A DNA stretch of 64,000 nt from Cyanophora paradoxa (Eukaryota; Glaucocystophyceae; Cyanophorales; Cyanophoraceae), in NCBI GenBank assembly GCA_004431415.1, contig QPMI01000590.1:83306-147305 (forward strand), read 5' to 3'. The notes below the pieces were generated by a model, which made no database searches, was not told the origin of the DNA, and worked only from the letters and a program-made list of their open reading frames with translations. Numbering within the stretch: the first letter of the stretch is position 1; the number at the start of each line of letters is the position of its first letter. This document shows positions 10,377 through 33,000 of this stretch, one piece after another. The translations under genes were made by a program, and so were the position numbers.

Positions 10377-11946
10377 GAGACAGGGTCGATGGAAAGTTGC
10401 GTGACGTCATCGTCGAGGTAAGTGCGTGAATTGATTCAGGACGAGTACTGGGCGAACACGTGGGACGGACGTAACCTGGAAGTTACAGGAATTTCGCTCG
10501 CCGAGGGCTAGGAGATCTAGAGTGTTGAGGGGAGGGGCGAGGTTCTCGTGGCCAGGCGCATGCGCAGAGCTTATAAATCGCTTAAACAGAATCTTGGATG
10601 CGTACAGGATCGATATCCAGGGCTGCGGAGGCGAGGGCGCGCGGAAATATGTGAAGGCCTGTCCAGGATCGAAATTTTCGCGTCGGCTGGGTTCTCGTGC
10701 TCTGTCGCGGCCGCAGAACTTGCGAAAGGCTTCGTTTAGATCTCAAATGATTACTCTAGCGTTGGACATGGGTGAGGACGCGAGGACGCGCGGAAAGATG
10801 CACAGGTCCGTCCAGGATCGAATTTTCGGGGACGGCTGGGTCCTCGCAGCCCGGCGCATTTAGAGACCGTGCGGAAAGCTTCTTCTACATCTCAAATGCT
10901 TATACTATTGCTCTGCGCATGCGCCGCGGCGTTGGCGCGCGGAAAGGTGCCCGGGGCTGTGCAGGATCGAATTTTTGATGTCGGACACCTTCCTGCGCTG
11001 TGCCGGCTCCGAAAAGCGGATATCTGGAGTGCGCAGGCCGTGCTATGTCTATGCGCGCCAGTACGCATCGATTGCGCGCGTCGTGGGACCGGTCGGAACC
11101 GGCAGGATCGAAATTTCGGCCGGCTCTCTGGACTGGAGCTTCGAGGGCGGCCGAAATCGAGCTTGTCGCGATGCGCGCGCTCTTGGCTGTCATTCTGACC
11201 GCTCTGGGGCGTCCCTGGCGCGCTTTCGTCGCGGGACCGGGTCCCACTTTTTGGAGTTTCGCGATCGAGGCGGGGTATAAATACCGGAATCGATCCATGA
11301 GGGAAATTCGATTTTCGCCCGACGCCCAAGAGGGGAGCTATGAGTACGGAAATAAATCAGTGGAGGTTGGCCGACTGTCAGTTCTACTGTGTCACGTCGG
11401 AGACCGTTCGCCTTCATTGCGGAGGTTGCGACTCTGGACGCTCGGACCAATCGGACTCGAGTGGAAAAAAAATAAATGGGCACGTTCACCATCGATCAAC
11501 GGACAAGATCCGTGCTCCTGCGGAGCACTAAGTACGGCGAAGCCTCGCGGACGCCCTCGCGGCTGTCACAGTAGGCCTATAGGGCACTGGCCAGCGGCCT
11601 GGCCGATCGCGAACAGCTTTCTGGTTGGAAGCTGGCCGGCTGACGGCCAGTCCAGCTACCGCTGGCCGGCTAGAGGAATATAACTAGAGGAATATTAATG
11701 TACTGAGGAAATAAAGGGAGGCCGGAGCAGGTTGAGATTAGAGGAGATGAATTATATATAATATTGTTGAGAGGGAGGCCCGGGAGGGGCAAGGTTCTCG
11801 CGGCCAGGCGCATGCACAGAGCTTGCGAATCGCTTAAACAGAATCTTGAATGCATATAGCTATAGCATCGATGTGCGGGGCTGCGGAGCTCGAGGCGAGG
11901 GCGCGCGGAAAGATGTGCAGGTCCATGCAGGATCGAATTTTCGGGG

Positions 11947-12684
11947 TCGGCTGGGTCCTCGCGGCCCGTCGCATACGCAAAGCGTGCGGAAGACTTTGCC
12001 TACATCTTAAATGCTTATGCTATCGTTCCGCGCATGCGCCGCGGCGTGGGCGCGCGGAAAGATGTCAGGGCGCGTGCAGGATCGAATTTTGGCCGTCGGG
12101 TACCTTCCTGCGCTGTTCCGGCTCCGAAAAGCGGATTTCGGGGGTGCGCAGGCCCTGCTATGTCCATGCGCGCCAGTACGCATCGATTGCGCGCGTCGCG
12201 GGACCGGGCGGGACCGGCTAGCGCTGGATCAAATTTTCGGCCGACTCTTCGCACTGGAGCGTCGACGGCGCTTGAAATCGAGCTTGCGGCGATGCGCTCG
12301 CCCTCGCGCGGCATTCTGTATCGTTCTGGGGCGTCCCTGGCGCGATTTCGTCGCGGGACCGGGCGGGACCGGGTCCCACCTTCTGACTCGGACTGCATTT
12401 GTCGGAGGTTAAGTACCGGAATTGATCCAGAGGGAAATTCGATTTTCGCGCGACGCCCACGGGCGAGCGGTCGTCTTAGGGGAGCCACGACGCTAAAAAT
12501 GGATCTAGAGAGGTCTGTGGGGGTTAGGGTAGCTGAGTCATTAGCGGCAATCGCGTCCGTGTCGAGGCAGAATTAATAATTCGTCCTCGAGGGAGTGCGA
12601 CGCGGAAATTATTTAGCAGGGGGGATCTTGAGTGGAAAAAAAGGTTAAAAAAGGAATTTATATCGGCGGTTTTTGGGTTTGAGA
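11947..12684 (+). repeat. 738-bp block duplicated 2633 bp downstream (copy 1)
   Basis: Identical by eye to 14580-15317, including a frame of 180 codons that reads the same in both. It spans a type-B subrepeat, the GGGACCGG block and an AT-rich tail ending GGGTTTGAGA. Confidence 0.8.
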
Positions 12685-14579
12685 CAAGATCCGTGCTCCT
12701 GCGGAGCACTAAGTACGGCGAAGCCTCGCGGACGCCCTCGCGGCTGTCACAGTAGGCCTACAGGGCACTCACCGACTGCCAGGCTGGCCAGCGGCCTGGC
12801 CGATCGCGAACAGCTTTCTGGCTGGAAGCTGGCTGGCTGACGGCCAGTCCAGCTAGCGCTGGCCGGCTAGAGGAATATTAATGTACTGAGGAAATAAAGG
12901 GTGGAGCAGATTGAGAGGAGATTAATAATATAATATTGTTGGGAAGGAGGCCCGGGAGGGGCGAGGTTCTCGCGGCCAGGCGCATGCACAGATCTCGCGA
13001 ATCGCTTAAACAGAATCTCGAATTCGAATTCATATAGCATCGATGTGTAGGGCTGCGGAGGCGAGGGCGCGCGGAAAGATGTGCAGGCGTGGCCAGGATC
13101 GAATTTTTGCGTCGGCTGGATTGCCGCGCCCTGTTGCGTCCGCAGAGCTTGCGAAAGGCTTTTAAAACATCTCTGATGAATATTGTAGCGATGCCCGTGC
13201 GTGAGGATGCGAGGGCGCGCGGAAAGATGTGCAGGTCTGTCCAGGATCGAATTTTCGGGGTCGGCTGGGTCCCCGCGGCCCGGCGCATCCGTAAAGCGAG
13301 CGGAAGGCTTCTTCTACATCTCAAATGCTTATGCTATTGTTCCGCGCATGCACCGCGGCGTGGGCGCGCGGAAAGATGTCCGGGTCCGTGCAGGATCGAA
13401 TTTTTGCTGCCGGCTGGGTTCTCGTGCTCTTTCGCGTCTTCGAAGCTTGTGGAAGGCTTTGATAAAATCCCAAATGAATATAGTAGCGATGTGCTTGCGT
13501 GAGGATGCGAGGGCGCGCGGAAAGACGTGCAGGTCCGTGAAGGATCGAATTTTCGGGGTCGGCTGGGTCCTCGCGGCCCGGCGCATCCGTAAACCGTGCG
13601 GAATGCTTTGTCTACATCTCAAATGCTTATGCTATTGTTCCGCGCATGCGCCGCGGCGTGGGCGCGCGGAAAGATGTCCGGGTCCGTGCAGGATCGAATT
13701 TTTGCCGTCCGCTGGGTTCTCGTGCTCTTTCGCGTCTTCGAAGCTTGTGGAAGGCTTTGATAAAATCTGAAATGAATATTGTAGCGATGCGCATGCGCGA
13801 GAATGCGAGGGCGCGCGGAAAGATGTTCAGGTCCGTCCAGGATCGAATTTTCGGGGTCGGCTGGGTCCTCGCGGCCTGGTGCATTTAGAGACCGTGCGGA
13901 AGTCTTCTTCTACATCTCAAATGCTTATGCTATCGTTCCGCGCGTGCGCCGCGGCGTGGGCGCGCGGAAAGATGTCCGGGCCCGTGTGGGATCGAATTTT
14001 TGCCGTCGGGTACCTTCCTGCGCTGTTCCGGCTCCGAAAAGCGGATTTCGGGGCGCGCAGGCCCTGCTATGTCTATACGCGCCAGTACGCATCGATTGCG
14101 CGCATCGCGGGACCGGCCGGAACCGGGAGGATCACCGAAATCGAGCTTGCGGCGATGCGCTCGCCCTCGCCCGTCATTCTGTATCGTTCTGGGGCGTCCC
14201 TGGCGCGATTTCGTCGCGGGACCGGGCGGGACCGGGTCCCACCTTCTGACTCGGACTGTGTTTGTCGGGGGTTAAGTTCCGGAATTGATCCAGAGGGAAA
14301 TTCGATGTTCGCGCGACGTCCACGGGGGAGCGGTCGTCTTAGGGGAGCCAGGACGCTAAAAATGGATCTAGAGGGGTCTGTGGCGGTTCGGGCAACTGTG
14401 TAATGTCCATCAATCGCGTCCGTGTCGAGGCAGAATTAATAATTCTGCCTCGAGGGAGTGTGACACGGAAATTATTTAGCAGGGGGGATCTCGAGTGGAA
14501 AAAAAGGTTAAAAAAGGAATTTCGCTCGGCGGTTTTTGGGTTTGAGAAAGAGGCTTCGCCTGAAAGAGGCTTCGCCTGA

Positions 14580-15317
14580 TCGGCTGGGTCCTCGCGGCCC
14601 GTCGCATACGCAAAGCGTGCGGAAGACTTTGCCTACATCTTAAATGCTTATGCTATCGTTCCGCGCATGCGCCGCGGCGTGGGCGCGCGGAAAGATGTCA
14701 GGGCGCGTGCAGGATCGAATTTTGGCCGTCGGGTACCTTCCTGCGCTGTTCCGGCTCCGAAAAGCGGATTTCGGGGGTGCGCAGGCCCTGCTATGTCCAT
14801 GCGCGCCAGTACGCATCGATTGCGCGCGTCGCGGGACCGGGCGGGACCGGCTAGCGCTGGATCAAATTTTCGGCCGACTCTTCGCACTGGAGCGTCGACG
14901 GCGCTTGAAATCGAGCTTGCGGCGATGCGCTCGCCCTCGCGCGGCATTCTGTATCGTTCTGGGGCGTCCCTGGCGCGATTTCGTCGCGGGACCGGGCGGG
15001 ACCGGGTCCCACCTTCTGACTCGGACTGCATTTGTCGGAGGTTAAGTACCGGAATTGATCCAGAGGGAAATTCGATTTTCGCGCGACGCCCACGGGCGAG
15101 CGGTCGTCTTAGGGGAGCCACGACGCTAAAAATGGATCTAGAGAGGTCTGTGGGGGTTAGGGTAGCTGAGTCATTAGCGGCAATCGCGTCCGTGTCGAGG
15201 CAGAATTAATAATTCGTCCTCGAGGGAGTGCGACGCGGAAATTATTTAGCAGGGGGGATCTTGAGTGGAAAAAAAGGTTAAAAAAGGAATTTATATCGGC
15301 GGTTTTTGGGTTTGAGA
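14580..15317 (+). repeat. 738-bp block (copy 2), flanked by GAGGCTTCGCC repeats
   Basis: Second copy of 11947-12684. On both sides there are short direct repeats of AGAGGCTTCGCCTGA (14550-14580 and 15320-15350), absent around copy 1. The flank suggests that copy 2 was inserted or amplified by recombination at that short motif. Confidence 0.75.
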
Positions 15318-15350
15318 AAGAGGCTTCGCCTGAAGAGGCTTCGCCCGAAA

Positions 15351-18300
15351 TTGGCAGGGCTAATAGAAATGTTTCTAGAAAAAATGCCATCACTGGTCGC
15401 GTGTAGGAAGTTACTAGGAACTTACTAGGAAGTAGGTACCACAGGCTATACCGGTATATGCATATGATACGTAACACAATAATATATAGTGCGCGCATTA
15501 TACATTATATTAGTGCGGTACCAAATTAATTAGTGATGGCGGAAAACGTACTAATTTGAGACCGCACAAATTAAAGCGTGCCAGCTAGGAAACAAGGGGT
15601 ACAGCATATACCCCACGCCCCATACTGGGACATACATCCATCATCCATGGCACGGAAACGAAAAAACGCACTAATTATAATTTGAGACCGAGCTAATTAA
15701 TTAAATTTGGTCAGGCTTCGAATTCAATGATTCGCCTTTTATATATATATATGTACACCGTACGTACACCGTATCGTGGGGTACACTTAAGGAAATGCTT
15801 AAGACCCCCCAAAATGTTTACTATGTAATTTTGGGGTTTGGCGGCAGGTGGAACTTTGCAATTGGCCAGTTTCGTAGGCCTAAACAAAATATGCTTCAGC
15901 AGGGGGTTCCCGGGTCCAGCCCTAATCTCCAGGGTGCACGTATTGCAGCAGTGATATACTGTCCAAGTCCCTGTAGCCCTGTACCCCTGTAGCTCAGTCC
16001 ATCTGTACCCCAATACACCACCTTGCCAGCTATCTAGCCTGGCAATACACGTGGGCGCGGCGCGTGCAAGGGGGAGTGCTCGACGCCGGCGACGCCGCGC
16101 GCTTCTGCGCTTCCTTCCGAAGTTCGAGCAATTCAACTACGACCGCTCCGACGTTACTGCGCTACGTACCCCCTTGGCCTCGGGTTTAATAGTGTCAAGA
16201 TTTACCAGCTGCTACGTATACTAGGCTAAACCGGCACTAGTACTGCGGCAGTTTTGATTTGGCCATGGCGAAGTACTATTTATTTTTCCTGTACTAAATT
16301 GACCAGTTCTCCAGACTCCAGTTCTTTCAACTGTCATGTGCACAGACTCAATCGTTAGTCAGAAAGTCAGCGGTAACCGTTGACTGTTTCATTTTCGACA
16401 CCTTTACGTTTTTTTAATGATTATTTTATTCATTTTCATCCTTTTTATGCGCCCCCGGCCGCTTAAGCTTCTATAAGCTTATGCGCCCCCGCCGGCCCCC
16501 CGGCCGCTTAAGCTTCTATAGCTATAGCTAGCTTCTTCCCCGGCCCCCGGCCCTTCCCCCCTTAAGCTTAAGCTTCTATAGCTAGATCTGTGGAAGTTCT
16601 GACCGGACCCCACCACGGGCCTTGCAATAATAATTGCAAATTGCATTTCTGTCTCCAAGCTCCAAAACAATATAATTATAAACTATACAATACTGTCTGA
16701 GTCTGTCTCTCAGATCTTGAACTTCGAATTCGGAATGCTTATTGTGGTGTTATACTATGATATAAAAAGTGCTTCGCAGCTTTAACGTTGTGTCGACGTC
16801 AGCGCATGCGGTGCGCAACGCATGGTACTATAGCTAGTATTGAGAATGGAGACGCGAAGACTCTGAGACGATATCGATATCGATCGCGAGGTGGAAGATC
16901 TAGAGTCCGACTCGGAACCCGAACGAGGCCGAGGGCAGGAGAATATTGGGCAGGGGGTGGGAGGCCGGGGCCCGCGGCCGCGGACACGACTCGCCCATCG
17001 GACTGCAGAGCTCAGAGCGATCACAGAGCTCGCACTGGGGTTGGCTGTGGGAGGGCCGCAGGCCTAGGAAGTGGCAGATTTGTGGAGCGGCAAGGGAAAA
17101 GGGCAAGGGTACGGCGAGGGATCGCGATCGGGGCAGATAAACGGGCCCGCAGCAGCCGGGCCGGGCGCGGCAGCTAGGCGCGCGCGGGGCACGCCGTAAC
17201 GGGCCTAGGGCACACCCGGGCCCGTTAACGTTCTTGAAACTCTCGAGGCGCATACGAATTCGAAGCGCTGAAGCGCGTCAGCTGCGAAATTATGGCATCA
17301 GCTGTACAAGTGCGTGTCGAAGGCAGCTGCAGGCCAAGCTTAAGACAGCACATGCACCGCGTACCGGGACTGCCACGGCCGAGCCGGGCCGGCCCGTGGT
17401 CGCATACGTATACCGCGCCCTTCTAGGCGCCCCTTCTAGGCCCGCGGTGGAACCGACGGCCCTTCTAGGCGCCCCGGCTAGGCATCGGGAGGTGGACTGT
17501 CTTGACGGCGGGTCACCACCTGCAATTTTGCAAGTGCACGCCGCGACACCGGGCAGAGCCGCGCGCGCGCCGGGCCCGGGCCTCGAGCTCTGGCGCGGGC
17601 GCCTGCGCCGGCCGCGGCGCCGCCTGCAGTTAATTAGTACGTTGAGCGCGGGCCCGCGGCCGGGGGCGCCGGTCGCGGGCTCGGAGATCTCACGCCGGTG
17701 GTGATACGACCGCGTCTCGTCTGTACCTCACTGAGTCAAACGTTAACGCAATTGCAAGCGCACAGTTGCATGCGACGAGTTCGGTAGGCCTAGCTATAGG
17801 GCATGCGCACGCGCGCGTGGCGGCCTATGCGCCTAGGCCTAGGTAGGCCTATGCGCAGCGAGCTGGGTGCGGCGAGCTCGAGGCGAGCCACGCTGGCCAT
17901 GCATATGGCGGCGCGATGTGGCGGCACTGCGCGCAGTCCGGTCAGAGGTCTCTGCGCACGCTCGCTCGTGGGCTAGCTGGCGCACCTCTCTGCATCCGCT
18001 ACATGGCCTCCTAATCTGCTACGAGTGAAAACTCAGATCAAACGACAGCCGACAGCCGGATCAAACTCAGATCAAACGACAGCAACGCGAGCGCTTCCCT
18101 CCTCTGGCGGGGCCCCGCGCGCCCGAGCTTGATGTACTCGATGGGCGCTGCATTTTTTTTGCGAGATTGGGTACAGGAAGTGTCAGGGTCAGTGCCCAAG
18201 GGGGGGGCCAGGCAGGGTGTACCCCAGGCAGAAAAGTGCGTCGCCCCTTGCCCACCATCCACAGGCCCGCGAACAGCGGGAGCTAGTGCGGGAGGTTGCA

Positions 18301-18480
18301 TAGGCAGCGAGGGAAGCCGCTAAGGACGATCGGCGGCAACCGAGGCGGCGAGCCTGCAGCGCGAGCTAGCGCGTTCGTCGGCGCCGTCCGCCTAGCCTGT
18401 TTAGCGCCTGGATCGCCGCATCTAACGCGCTGCTTCGCCACTCGGCCCTGCCGCTCGCGACGCCTGCAGCCCGCTGACTA
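15351..18480. other. Non-coding region between the macrosatellite and eL27
   Basis: About 3.1 kb with no gene I can support. It includes an AT-rich part with TTAATTAA-like motifs (15480-15720), an AGCTTCTATAGCT repeat (16460-16590), a CTTCTAGGCGCCC repeat (17419-17480), and a run of AGGCCT/CCTAGG palindromes (17780-17860). The last ~60 bp hold the 3' end of a probable 5'UTR intron of eL27. Confidence 0.4.
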
Positions 18481-18515
18481 CCTCCCGCCCTTCCCTTCCG
18501 CCCCGCAGCAGCACA

Positions 18516-18975
18516 ATGGTGAAGTTCCTGAAGTCCGGCAAGGTGGTGGTCCTCACCCAGGGCCGGTTTGCTGGCCGCAAGGCGGTCATCGTGAAGAACT
18601 ACGATGACGGCTCGAGCGAGCGCCACTTCGGCCACGCGCTCGTCGCCGGCATTGAGCGCTACCCGCTCAAGGTCACCAAGGATATGGGCCAGAAGCGCAT
18701 GGCGAAGCGCTCCAAGGTCAAGCCCTTCCTGCGCATGATCAACTACAACCACATCATGCCCACCCGCTACTCGCTGGACGTCGACCTTAAGTCGGTCAAC
18801 CCGACTGAGGTGGCTGCCAACCCGACTGCCAAGCAGGCCGCCAAGAAGGAGCTCGCTAAGGTCTTCAAGGAGCGGTACCAGACTGGCAAGAACAAGGTGC
18901 GCGGGGGCGCTGCGTCGCGCCCCCCGCGCGCTCACGCCCCGCGCGCAGTGGTTCTTCACGAAGCTCCGCTTCTAA
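18516..18975 (+). CDS. RPL27: 60S ribosomal protein eL27
   Basis: Two exons, 18516-18896 and 18949-18975, are joined by a 52-nt GT-AG intron (GTGCGC donor, GCGCGCAG acceptor). The 135-residue product has the normal family length. It starts [13 protein letters not shown], has the KOW-like stretch [17 protein letters not shown] and the signature [16 protein letters not shown], and ends [13 protein letters not shown]; the last nine residues plus stop come from exon 2. A CTGAC site, pyrimidine tract and CAG end eight bases before the ATG, so a 5'UTR intron is likely. It is a structural protein of the large cytosolic ribosomal subunit. Start and end resemble plant and algal eL27 more than animal ones. 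Confidence 0.97.
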
Positions 18976-19380
18976 GCGGCTCGCTGCGGCATCCGCCGCC
19001 GTGCACCGGAGAGGCCAGCGGCAGTCGACGACCAGCCGCAGCCCCCGGCTAGCAATTCGAATCTTCGCTTCGCCACCTGTTCAGCTGCCTGCCGCCTATC
19101 GCAACCGCGTCGAGCGGTGCGAGCACGGACCGCGCCCTTGTAGCCCCTTAGTGCCACTCCCTCGTCACCTGTGCTTTCTGGCCTGAGGAATCAGACGCGC
19201 GGCCCTCTTCTCTTTCTCTGTGCACAGCCATCGCACATCGGGAGTGGGCTATTTCCGGCAGTTCCCGGGGCGGGTCTCCCCTCCTTCCGTTTTCCTCCTT
19301 TTCCGATGCGCCGGTCGCGATCGGAGGAGGGACGCTGCCTGTTCCCGTTCGCGATCGAAGGGTTTTGGAGGGGTACTAGG

Positions 19381-22434
<3,054 letters not shown>

Positions 22435-22541
22435 CCAATCAACGCAGATGCTGCAAATCCGATCGAAGCCCTTGGCGACTTCTTCTCCAAAGTCTTCCTG
22501 CGGTGGGGTACGGCCAAGTGCAAGTTCGGAGGGTACAAGCG
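22435..22541. promoter_or_regulatory. Compact bidirectional promoter between the protease and remodeller genes
   Basis: Only 107 bp separate the two divergent ATGs. I see a CCAAT motif right next to the minus-strand start (about 22436) but no TATA box. Both 5'UTRs must be very short, or the promoters overlap the coding ends. Confidence 0.45.
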
Positions 22542-29651
<7,110 letters not shown>

Positions 29652-29753
29652 CCGCCGCCCCGCCCCGCTCCCCGGCGCCGGCGTGCATGTAGGCCGGCCA
29701 GCCTGTAGCAATGCGAGCCACACTTTCTTTGAAGATCGCTGGATCGCTGGCTG

Positions 29754-30035
29754 TGTCGCCTGGCTCGATTCCCAGGCCTTGCGGTGACTTAGTGACTAGA
29801 GCTAGTTGGTGCCTGACGTAGTCTGAGAGCCCTGGCATAGTCTCTCTTCCTGTAGGCTTACCTCTCGGTAGCCTACGCTGGCCTGCCTCTACCTGTCTTA
29901 GGGGTACAGAGTCAGTAGTCTTCCGGGTACACAGTGAATACACCAGCCTGCATCTACAGCTGCTCCAGCACAGGGAGCCGGCCCCGCGCAGTACTGCGCG
30001 GTGCCTAATCGGGTGGGAATACCTCCCATCCGACA
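29754..30035 (+). repeat. LTR-like repeat, copy 1 (282 bp)
   Basis: The same sequence is at 41749-42036 in direct orientation; copy 2 has a 6-bp AATATT insertion near its start. Both copies begin TGTCG and end CGACA, the short inverted ends expected of an LTR. Identity runs three bases past the end (GGC). No clear primer-binding site follows this copy and no obvious target duplication flanks it, so it is either a solo LTR or part of a heavily altered element. Confidence 0.55.
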
Positions 30036-33000
30036 GGCGCCACTGCTCACGGAACTGGGCCCGTGGGCAGCCTCCGACAGCATCAGCCCGTCATCTTCGG
30101 CGACCAGCAGCGATGCGCACGCATCGCTAGTAGCTCTAGAAGATCTTCTCAGTGCCGATCGGCGACCCCCGCGCACCGGCGGGCCCGGATCGGCGTGCGA
30201 TCGATACGCACACAGCGATCAGCCTCAGCGAGCCGCCAGGCTCCCCGTCAGCGCACCGGAAACGTAGAACTAGCTCTGGAGAACCGATAAATGCGGTCGG
30301 ACGCGCCCTCCCGTCGCCCTCGCCGACGGACGCCGCAGATCTTGTCCAGATCCCCGAGGGACAACCTCGACGCCCATGCCCGTACGCGCGCCCCGCCGCG
30401 CAGCGCCGCGCGTACGGCCTCGCGCAGATGAAAGAAGACCTTTACGACGACCAGCGACTGGCGAGCCTCGCCCTGGACCGAGGCGTGCATGAGCATGGTC
30501 GATCGGCTGTGCTGGCTCTCGCTAGCCTTGCACTCCGAGCCCAGCGCTTCGCGCCGGAGTTCATCACGGCCTGTGCTGGCGCAGCGCACGCGCACAGCTC
30601 CCGGGGTGCGCGCCTGGCCCTTGTCCTTGAGATTTGATCTGCTGGGGTCGGCAGATTTGATCTTGGCACTGGACGCGTACGGGCTCGGACCTCGCCTGCG
30701 CCGCGCGCGCCCCACTAAGCGCGGGCGGTCGCTGGCCACCTATAGAGAGCCAGGCGAGCCGCTCGCCCGCAGATCCTTCAGCGGATCTGGAGGAGACGTG
30801 GGGGCAGCCGCGTGGCTTAGCCTGGCGCCCACGGCCGCGGGCTGAGGTTCTGGCTCAGCGCGGTTACGACGGCCAGAACTTAGCCCTGTGGAAGCCAGGC
30901 CCGCGCACGAATACCCGAGGGTACTATTCCCGGTCGGATTCGTCGACGCCGCCTGCGCGAGCTGTCGAGCGAGCCCGAGGGTACTATTCCCGGTCGGTCG
31001 CCGGACACTCGCCGCGACGCCAGCCCTCTACGGCTGCTGCGATCGTGCTGGACAAGCTCGAGTGGACCGGATTGAGAACTGAGGCCGCGCGCCCGAGTTC
31101 CTTCCGGGCGAGAGGAAGAGCGATCGGATCGATGGCTGAGGCGTGCGCGCCCGAGCTGTCTCCAGAATCGCCGCAGCCGAGCTTGCTCGCCGCTGCTGTG
31201 GACCACGACGGCCTCAGATCTCGAGTAAGGCACATTCTCTCACGGACTAGCGTGGCTTTACGCCGTCGCTTGACCTGAGAATGCCCTCAAGACCTGGAGC
31301 TCAAGTGGCCCGACTGCAGAGCGGACCCACCTGCTGCCTCGCGCGCAGGCAGGGCCCTCTTGCCCCGCCATGGCCAAGATCTCGAGCTTGAGAGCATTAG
31401 CCTTCCCTCGGCTGATGCTTCTCTCGGCCTCAACTCTTGATCATGATCATGAGCGCCTGCACGCTGGCCATGGCCTCGGATCCGACGCAACGCCGCGGTG
31501 GCGGTGATGCACTCGGCGCAGCCAGCGGCGCCGGCACACACACACCGAACGTCGACGCAAGGCTCAAACTTGATTAATTATAAGCTGAAGGCCTAGCTAT
31601 GGGACGTGGTCTCGAGCTCACTTCAAGAGCTTGAGACGGGAACCGGAAGCGATATCGATATCGATAGCGCGGCCCTCGGCCTCGGAGGCTCGAGCTGCTT
31701 TATCTTTCGAATTCTGCTGTGCACAGCTATGCGCTAGCCGTCTGCCTCGAGCTCAAGCTTGTGGCAGCTGCAGCCGGCCGGTACCTGGCACACCGTGACA
31801 CCTTCTCTCGCGAAGCACCGCGGACGGTGCTAGCGAGAAGGGGGAGTGACGCCATGATCATGATGGCAAGCCGCGGCAGTATCACATGCGTATGCACAGT
31901 ACGCGAGCTGCTGATCATGATCATGCATATGCAAGATCACGAGCTTGAGCTGCAAAATCGAATTCAAACGCGCCTCGCAACGCCTCCCCCGCGAGCCGCT
32001 GAGCTCACCAAGCTCGCCACGTCTGCTGGGTTCGCGAAGGCCAAGGCCCCCCGCCACGTGCAAGCAGGCGCGGCCAAAGGTCACTCTGCGCATGCGGCCT
32101 GGGCCAGCCCCGCGGCCCCAAGCTCCGAAGCAACGAGAGCTGGGCCCGGCCCCCGCCGTTGAGGAGCGTGAAATTCCCCCTGACGAGGGGATGCCCGACG
32201 ACCCCGGCCCGGGACGCTCCGGGCGAGGCCGGCGACGAGTCACCGCCTTGTGGGCCCGCCCCGCCGGATGCCTGTGACACCAACGACCTTCCCCTCGCGC
32301 TTGCCGAGGAAGTCCCAAAGCGCTCAGAGACTGGACCTCGTCGGTGGGGCGCTCGAGGGTTCGCCGAGCCGCGGCCCCTGCACCCCGACGAGATCTTTCC
32401 CCGCGGCCCTGCCCTGAGGTGGCAGCCCTGGGACGAGTACAACACGCGCCACTGGCGCTCGCCGGCCGAACCCGAGGACCGGCTGACTCCCGATCGATAT
32501 CCGCATCGGGTGGAATTCGAAGCCGGAGTTCCGGGGTCTGCCAGGCCAGCCCATGGCCGGCGCCATGCACATGGCACCGGACACTGAGTTCCACTAAGTA
32601 AGCTCTGGGTCGGACGGCATTGGCCGCCTCGAATGCCCAGCGGCCAGCTGTAATTTGGGCCCACTTCCGGCCCCGGGCCGGCCGGCCGCAAGGCTAAGCT
32701 CTAATGTCGGCCCCGGCCGATTGCAACTGGCATCCGGCTCCAATCCGGCCGCTATCGCTGCTTTGGAATCCGCAGTGCTGAATCGCATATCGAGCTACCA
32801 GCCGGCTTGGCGACCGGTGGTTAGAGCCTCGAGCTCAGAACTCGAGCTCAAGGTCACGCACCAGACGCTCGCGAGGGCCAGAGCTGATGCCCTGATGCCG
32901 AGCTTGAGTGCGAAATTGGGAGATTTACCCCTCACGAGCTTCAAGCTCGGATCAGGGCCGCCAGGCCTCGCAACCGGCCCCTAGGCCTGTCCGACGGTCT

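Larger units (their letters stand above)
9575..15350 (+). repeat. Macrosatellite of ~148-bp subrepeats in ~1.2-kb higher-order units
   Basis: The core GCGCGCGGAAAGATG followed by CAGGATCGAATTTT recurs at least 15 times. In the best array the same base falls at 13071, 13219, 13368, 13517, 13666, 13815 and 13974, a period of 148/149 bp with one 159-bp step. Two subtypes alternate: one with TCGGGGTCGGCTGGGTCC, the other with CCGCGCATGCGCCGCGGCG. They are embedded in larger units that also contain a GGGACCGGGCGGGACC block and a GACAAGATCCGTGCTCC spacer (11512 and 12683, 1171 bp apart). In two units a TATAAATA box follows (near 10143 and 11275). Open frames inside it follow the repeat period and are not credible genes. 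Confidence 0.8.

Noticed and set aside
9575-15209. Many frames of 100-270 codons on both strands
   Set aside because: They repeat with the satellite period, shift frame between copies and have no domain; they are by-products of GC-rich tandem repeats.
15711-16136. Minus-strand frame of 141 codons
   Set aside because: Contains a translated TA microsatellite and Arg runs; no motif or phased exon.
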